Assembly: GCA_951802425.1 (NCBI GenBank)
Contig: OX637799.1
Coordinates: 2,046,001 to 2,110,000, forward strand
DNA length: 64,000 nt
Direction: 5' to 3'
From: Clavaria fumosa
Lineage: Eukaryota; Basidiomycota; Agaricomycetes; Agaricales; Clavariaceae
Position 1 is the stretch's first letter. Every line of letters starts with the position of its first letter. The position numbers and the translations under genes were made by a program. Positions 57,205 to 64,000 of the stretch are shown here, piece by piece. Under the pieces are notes generated by a model. It was not told the origin of the DNA. It was given only the letters and a program-made list of their open reading frames with translations, and did not search any database.

Positions 57205-58845
57205 TCAGGTGCGGGGAAGTACACGTTGTCGCGGCCGTGGACTCTCGTCGCCAGCGAAGCGGAAGAGGCGTTTGAGCGGCACGACCTCGATTTCGACAAG
57301 GACGTTCTTCTCGACGCCGTTCACGACATGCTTCTCAATGCGTGTCTCCTTCTGAGGCGGCAGCGGCATCATGTCATATAGACTGTCCGTCGATGAGCGA
57401 GCTATGTAAGAAAATACGCCGTCAGAACATCATCGGTACAACACGTTTAAAGCGCGGCGGAACTCACAAAGAGGAACAGGCCTTCGAAGCGCAGGCGAAG
57501 ACGGGGCAGCTTTGCCTTCCGTCGCGCTCATTCCGTCATCACTGCTGCTCCGCACGCTTGTCGGACTCGAGCTGGCCAGCGATGCGCTCGACCCGCCCCT
57601 AACCTTCAGCTTGACGTCCGGGACAAGCAACTTGCCAGCAGCGTCCGGATGTACAAGCGAACGCTCGCGCCGGGGCGCCGTCGGCATCACTGGGTATGAG
57701 CGGGGCGCAGAGAATGACGGGTAGAGCGAGGCGCGGGACTCCGAGCGCCGCGAAAACGACTGGGAGTACTTGGAGTACAGCTCTTCAGTCGAGAGGCCCT
57801 CGGGCGTCCGCGTCGGCAGGGAGGCGGCGGCTGACGATATGGGGATTGGCTGGGCCATCGCTGAATGCGAGTCGTGCGAGCGGTGCACAGAGAGAATCGG
57901 AGATGAGAGGCTCCGGGAAGCGGGGACCTGCTGTGAGCATGACGGAGGCGCAAGGTTATACACTTCTCCCCTCCATGCGTTGGACCCGTCCGTCCAGCCA
58001 GGAATGGCGGTGCGAGACTCCTGAGTCGAAGTTGATCCGGAGTAGTCAAACGCATGCTTTGGCTTGGGTGATGGGCGAAAGGCGGCGGTAATTCGCCGAC
58101 CCGTCATTATTATGCCGCCAGATAGAGCATTATTGGAGGTGTCGGTGGGTGAGGTATCGGTACAACTAAGGGGTGCTGGAGGGGGCACTTTCCAGTTGTA
58201 GAGTTGAAATAGAGTCGCCATGCTAGCGCTCATGCCGGCAAGCTCTGATGTAGGAGAGGCATTATCCGAGGAAGATATTTGGGAGCACGAGGAAGATTCA
58301 TCGGACGACACAGCACTGCTAGAGTAGCTTCCGCAGACGGTGCTAGAATACGAGTTGTGTGGCACTGCGGGAGGCGGGGGTGGAGAATTGCGGGCTGGAT
58401 TGAAATCGATGTCTAAGGCGCCACATGATATGCTGAGGTCCTTGATCTGACATTCGTCTGAGCAGTAGAGGGGAACAGGACCCTGGTCGATGACGGTGCG
58501 GGTCTTGGTTGGGGTGGATGTCTTTGCGACTGGCTGATCTAAGCTGGTCTCAGACTTTATGGTGCCGTTAGGCTTTAGACGGCCCGTTCCCTGGACAAGG
58601 CCGCTCTTCTGCCTGAGGGGTGATACTCGACCCTTCGTACGACGTGCTGTTGAAGGCTCTTGAACTAAGGAACGTGAATAGACGAACAAAGGGGATCGAT
58701 TGTGGGGGATCTACGTACCGGGTTGTTTGGGGGAAGTAGGGGGCGCCACCGGCTGGGAGGGGGAAGTCATGCTGACGGTGTAGCGTTTGGGTACGATGTG
58801 ACGATCGCAGCCAGGACACCAAGCGGTGTCGATATGGAGGGCCAT
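57205..58845 (-). CDS. Ecl1-type zinc-binding protein
   Basis: The Ecl1/2/3 family of fission yeast extends chronological lifespan and responds to starvation. Three exons: 58719-58845, 57468-58664 and 57205-57401, with gtacgt and gtgagt donors and frame kept. Exon 1 encodes MALHIDTAWCPGCDRHIVPK and exon 2 encodes VPLYCSDECQIKDLSIS. Together these form the split C-x2-C...C-x3-C zinc motif of the family. The rest (about 400 residues) is Ser/Pro rich. The last exon gives a conserved-looking end, TDSLYDMMPLPPQKETRIEK then VVNGVEKNVLVEIEVVPLKR and LFRF. The protein is much longer than the roughly 80-residue yeast members. Without the last intron the frame would end at 57430 instead; the spliced form is preferred for its ordered C-terminus. 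Confidence 0.78.
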
Positions 58846-61800
58846 GAAATGGGTTTTCTGAGACGAAGGGGTATTATAGGAGACTGTACAGATGGTTTGT
58901 GTGAGTGGCGTTTCTTTGTGGTGGTGGCGATGATGACATATACCTTTGATGGGCTATGGTCGCCGGGTAGCCCTGCGATGAGAGACTCGCTCTGTGCGGA
59001 AGGAACGGCGACGACGGGGATGATGATGAGGAGAAAGGAGGAGGAGGAGGAGGAGGAGGAGGAAGAAGAAGGTTAAGCTGATGAAGAGAGAGAGAGAGAT
59101 GGACCTTGCGGAGGACGGCAACAAGAAGGGCGGGGTTGATTTATATATATTTATATAATTATTTATATATTTTATATTTGAATTCCACCGCTGAACTAAT
59201 AATAGAATGTCAAACATCGCGGTGGGGTTCTTTTCCTTTTATAGAAATACATAAATCTGAGATCCACCGGTCTATTTCTTAATATGGAAAAGCGGCATTT
59301 TTTTTATTCAGACACTATTTTTTGTTGTCTTTTTCTTTTTTTCCTTTCCGCTCCGTTCCGAATGTGCCGGTGCGCCTTTCTTAATTTGTTCGTATTTACC
59401 TAATAGTTGATTAGATAAGCCATCTATGACCGCGTGCAAAAGAAACATGTCCGTCTCTCCCTTTGCCCGCCAAACTTTAAATCCATAACTGCCTTCTCAC
59501 CCGCGACTATCGTCATGCACATGAGATGCATGCCGTTAATGCGGTGCCCCTTCTGTCTCTCTCGTGGTGATTTTACTCGCTGTCTCTCATCCCCGGGTTC
59601 TCCCGCGTCCGACACACGGATCGCCGTATCCTCACCCCGGAATTCGGGTCTGACCAGCACCGTGTCGCGGATAGATAGACCTGTATCGATGATGATGGAT
59701 CAAGTAGACTGTATTCAGTTCGGGTTTCACTCATCAGTATCATCATCTGCTCAACGCCCAACCCGTTTGATGAGGTCTAAGCGCATCTGCATCACCCTTT
59801 CATTGCCCCGCTTCAACTGTGTCCGTCTCGTGTAAACATGGCACATGATACTAGTGGCCCGCGCGCTCTCGTTCCGTGTGTTACACTGACGGGCAATACG
59901 CAGAGTCCTGACCAGATCTATCTAGGGCACTCGGGCCCTGTGTAGAAAATCAGTTGCAGATGTCTTTTAGCCCCGTATGTCTCCAAATCCGCGAATCCGC
60001 CGTACAGTGCGATAATAGTACATATGTCTCAATCCCATCAACTCGCCGCACTGCGCCGTTTCTACGCCACATCGTCAGCCCGCCATATCAATCACTAGTG
60101 CGGCGTATTTCAATTCAAACGGCTATGTCGTTGTGGAGATTTCCTCGGTATCATCACCGCCCGTCAAGGAAGAGCTTGAATTACTCTGCGATCGAATGAT
60201 TGACAAATCTACCCACGTCGTTCTACGTTCCGAAGCTCGTAACTGTTCCGTTCTCGTCGCTAAAAACGGGTGTTCCTTTCCCGCCCTCGGCACGTCCACG
60301 TCTCTTCAATCGCAGGATCAGACTTTTCGCAAACCTCCTCGGACAAGTAATCTTCCCTTTGCCTCCTCGGATTGCTGTTTGGCTCCCGCTCATACTACAT
60401 TCATACGTACAGAACTCGAACCAGCTAAATGTGGAAGACTGACTCGATTTTTGTGTGGGTAACACAGTGCTAATCGATTTGGAACATCATGACAGATTTG
60501 GTTGCTACCTGTCGAGAGCATCACCGATGAGCGCAGCACCGCAAACTCCGTTCGTCTCTCGTCACTCGGGGGCCGCTGAGGCGCCCCGCCTCCATGGGCT
60601 GTACTCCCCAGTTGGGGCTGAGGAACAGCAGCAGGCGTCAAATCAGTTGCCCCATCGTAATGCGGCATTTTGCGAGGCCATGCAGTGAGTCGCTTTCCTC
60701 GTGACCCATCACTACCCACCACCCAATCCCCCCCCCCTCCCCACGCACACTCACCACGCACGCAACACGGGTCTTTTCGGACTCTCCTCGGACTTGTGCG
60801 CAGCTGATCTTTACCTGAACTCTCCGATAACCGATCGGCCTGTGTAGATACGCGGACATGCGTGAGAGGCGTAGTATCTGTTTATTATAGGTTGACTCGT
60901 ATCGTAAACAGAAGCCCCATCTGCCTTGTGTAGCTTCTCTTCTCCTTGGGGTCTACGTCCAGTATCCTTATTTCGTTCATGTGCCTGTCAATCCAACTTT
61001 TTTTCTTTCCTTTTGCCTTGCTTATTCCGAGGGGATCTCGGCGCTCATATGGCTCAACTTTCTTTGCGTCCGCTGTTCAAAGAACACAGCGGCTCGCAAA
61101 ACACAGATGGGGAAACGCCACCATGCCAAAAAAGGGCAAGCTAAAGGAGAGCATCGCAAAGTAAGTAGCCGCTTGAAACTAGTCGTTCGTATCTCGGTTC
61201 GCCACATCAAGATACCAAAAAGCTCAGCGATGGTGCTGTTTTAACCTTCGGGCCATAGAACTGGCAAAAGAAAGAAGAAAGAAGAAAAAGAAAGGAGGGT
61301 TAGATTCGCGGCGGTTTGGATTGGCTTCTGGCTTTACTTCGCGTGCTGGGTATTCTCAGTGCGCTTGGCTTCGTTGTGGCTCGCGTGAAACGTACGGGCG
61401 TCGTTCGCCCCCACGGGGGTGTGTGGGGCGAGCGCGTCATCCCCGCTAGCGTCCTTCTCCATCAGGCGCTCTTGACGTTCGCCCAGTCGTGTAGCCGAGA
61501 TAGACTCGCGATCAATTTCCTCTTACTGTTGATCGCTCTGGCCAACGCCGCCTGTCACATCACAGGATCAACCAACAGAGGCGCGGGAGGATCGTTTGAG
61601 TGCTCAGTAATGTACGTCGCCGCTTCTTTGATTACCCCGCCCTCCCCCGCTCTTTCAGGGACGTCCGGCAAGGCCAGAATGCCGGCTATTTGATCTGTCG
61701 TCGTTCACCGTGTGGTTGCGGTCCTGATGAGAGAAAAAAAAAAAAACACAATACAGCGGTAATCACGACCTGACCTGGGCGTTTGGATCGTTTCCTCTCT

Positions 61801-64000
61801 CCCCTTCAAGATGGTGCAAACGCCGATGGCGACCAACCGATTATGTCGTCGAAGTGTCGATGGCCAGTGTCCTGGCCAACGGACGCCGGGGCCCCGAAAC
61901 GTCGGGCGAAGGGTTTTACTTTGTTATCTCTTTCCCCATCTCGGTGATCATCTACGCATAAGCGAGCCAACACTTTCCCCATTTGCAATGCACCCGCCCT
62001 CGGCAAGGGCCGCACGCCACGAAGTCGGTTGCCCGCGCCCCCGCCGCTCTCGCGCTCTGCCCTTACACTCCGTTCACGCAGCGACACCGGGCACCAAGGG
62101 CTTGGACTCGGGAGCAATGCTAACAGCCTCCTCGCCCGACATCGTCATGGCCAAACGCCCCCAACAACGGAGTCAATTCCGTCATGTAAACATCGTTTTA
62201 TCCCTCCGTCTCCCCGTGTCCCCGACGCAACTCGTGATGATTGGTTGCTAGCAGCATCGCTTCGCAATTTCATGCTCCATCCACTGGCATGTGATGTGGA
62301 GGAGATGAGGGGAAAAGATGGCGAGGAGGCTAATGCGAGCCCATTAAGTTCAACCCCTTGCGAGCGAGAACTTCCCCGTCCTAAGGCCCAAGTGGAAGAT
62401 GCCGATGTTTTTGGGGCCTGAGGCCTGAGGCACGAATGATGTAGTGCACCGGCATTGTGCGTTTCCTTCTCTTTTTTCTTCGCAGGTTGCGCCCGCTCCG
62501 CTTTACCACTCCGCATCCGCCGGTGGGATAAGTGAAGTGCATGCGTACTAAACGTACGGGATCGGCCTAGCGTTAGCTGCCCCGCTCCTTCTCGTGAAAA
62601 AAAATAGTAGCCGAGCCTCCCGCGCCAACGCTCTCCCGTCAATGTCATTCCTTGCCTAATATTTATGAACGATTAACACGCACGGGCGGGGCCGCTGTTG
62701 CTTACCCCGCAAGCGCCCGTCGAAGCCGTACCCCGCGCTTTCGCTTCTCTGTCTTCTTTTTCCCGTGTGTACGGCGACTAACCTCAGGGGCATGTGTCGT
62801 TTTTAGGCCGCTGCCATTTCCTCGTGGCGTAGGATTACCGGCCAATTCGCTGGACGCGCAAATAGCCGGAATAATTTATCTGTAACGCGGTGGGACATGG
62901 CACTTTTGTGCTTGAACCATGTCCATGGGCCCCCCCGGGCTGTGTGTATCAGTCAGTTGTTGCAACGTGATCCAGGATCAATGCTACCCTGTCTTGCCTG
63001 ACTCCTGCAGCATTCTCCCTGCAGGGCTCAACTGGAGACCTGACGCGTCTGACGAGACTTTTTTTTCGACCAACCCTCTTTTTCCAGCTCGTGCATAACA
63101 CACCGAGATTTCGCCGGTGATCAACATGAGCTCCCCGGATTATTCCTGAAAATAATTTTGAGTTAGAATTTCACCTTGGCCCCGCGCCCCACTCAAAGAA
63201 GAGCTCCGCCAGCCCCTAGGCTGTTCACTAGCGCCTGTGAATCGATACTAAATCTAAGGCCGTAACCGTAGACTATCTTTCTTTTTATGTCGCACTAAGA
63301 GGCCCATGATTCACCTCAGCTTCCGTCGTCGTTCACCGGTTCTCTAACCTTCTCTCCCCGTTACGGGTTTCGGGGCTAACGGACTTGGACTTGAGGGCCG
63401 TTTCGGCTAAAGGCTAAATCGGTGTGTCTAGGCCTTGCCGTGAAAGAACACCTCTTTTACGTGGGAAGGCACATTCCTGCCCCACGCGAGGCAATATCAA
63501 AGAACACGCTCGACTTGAACTCGCGTAAACGGCAGCCGTAATGAAAGCACCAAGATCACCGCAAAAAAACGACTATCAGAAATCCATCCTGACGTGGGGA
63601 ACGCGCACGGCGAGAAAAAGTCACGAGGGGCCCGGCAATATGCTTATCGGCATCATCCATAACGTCAAACACTCACATCATTCGAAGCTCAACTGTCGAA
63701 GGGACGAACACCCTATCTTCTATGAGTTCCCCGTAATCCAGGACGCCTGCACCTGATGATGGCTTCACAGTAACTGACTAGCCATTGGGCGTAACGTTGA
63801 TGAGTGCGGGAAAATGGCCTCGTGGGAGCACGTGGCGACTAGCCTGCGACTCTAATTCCCCAGGCATCGCTCGTCTCAACGCAACTAATGATCACCACAC
63901 GGCGTTCTTCCCCGGTAGAGTTTGCGTTCCTGAGGTGATTCCAGTCTTGACCTTGGGAAGTGAGAAGGTCAAAACCTTAAAAACAGCGAACCCTTGTGGT
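58846..64000. other. 5.1 kb without a recognisable gene
   Basis: 58846-59100 should be the Ecl1-like promoter; 59038-59072 is a GGA microsatellite and 59138-59178 an AT run. Frames at 59434-59835, 60133-60462, 61316-61693 and 61811-62421 have no recognised domain. 60133-60250 (GYVVVEISSVSSPPVKEELE) looks mildly coding but isolated. Poly-C and poly-A runs occur at about 60728 and 61734. It may hold long UTRs, non-coding transcripts or an unrecognised intron-rich gene. Confidence 0.4.

Noticed and set aside
1..64000. Search for tRNA, rRNA and CRISPR-like arrays
   Set aside because: No cloverleaf with proper A and B boxes, no rRNA core sequence and no regularly spaced repeats of CRISPR type were seen; the tandem repeats found have no unique spacers.

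Overview
The window looks like nuclear DNA of a basidiomycete fungus, most likely a mushroom-forming Agaricomycete. The genes have many short introns with GTRAGT-type donors. The recognisable proteins are typical fungal housekeeping ones. The repeats (Ty3/gypsy chromovirus, DIRS-like elements, CACTA/Tnp2, hAT, pogo-like) are the mix usual for Agaricomycetes. No rRNA, tRNA or CRISPR was recognised.

Left arm, 0.5-18.2 kb, is ordinary and gene-dense. It holds an ENTH-domain epsin (ENT3 type, minus), a serine-rich protein with two C-terminal membrane segments (plus), the beta subunit of geranylgeranyltransferase I (CDC43, minus), the CCR4-NOT subunit NOT2 (minus), a secretory GH47 alpha-mannosidase (minus) and the SAM-domain RNA-binding protein VTS1 (plus). 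These serve trafficking, prenylation, mRNA decay and N-glycan trimming, and show no operon-like logic.

The middle, 18.6-54.9 kb, is a layered transposon graveyard with a few genes in it. Termini and target-site duplications (TSDs) can be read directly for a pogo-like element (19091-19780), a hAT derivative (20415-21459), a hAT MITE (21489-21807), three solo LTRs of one family (24399-25098, 25663-26356 and 43505-45504, the last with a second solo LTR nested at 43581-44910), and a full-length 7-kb Ty3/gypsy chromovirus (46333-53322). DIRS-like fragments lie at 22.5-26.5 kb and 39.0-41.4 kb, with inverted terminal repeats joined end to end near 24117. A 3-kb segment with long inverted repeats (30193-33205) carries a broken WD40 gene fragment and a GTC-rich minisatellite. 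A CACTA element (33.2-37.8 kb) carries a tnp2 transposase and a divergent second gene.

The most striking locus is 46.0-54.9 kb on the minus strand: an NLR-type gene (NB-ARC plus TPR) cut in two by the chromovirus, with 5-bp TSDs. Conceptual removal of the element restores the reading frame exactly. The chromovirus has an 11-nt primer-binding site perfectly complementary to a segment of its own LTR just downstream of the TATA box, which is the Tf1/sushi self-priming arrangement.

The right arm, 54.9-64.0 kb, returns to CpG-containing sequence. It holds one clear gene, an Ecl1-type zinc-binding protein (57205-58845, minus), and about 5 kb with nothing recognisable.
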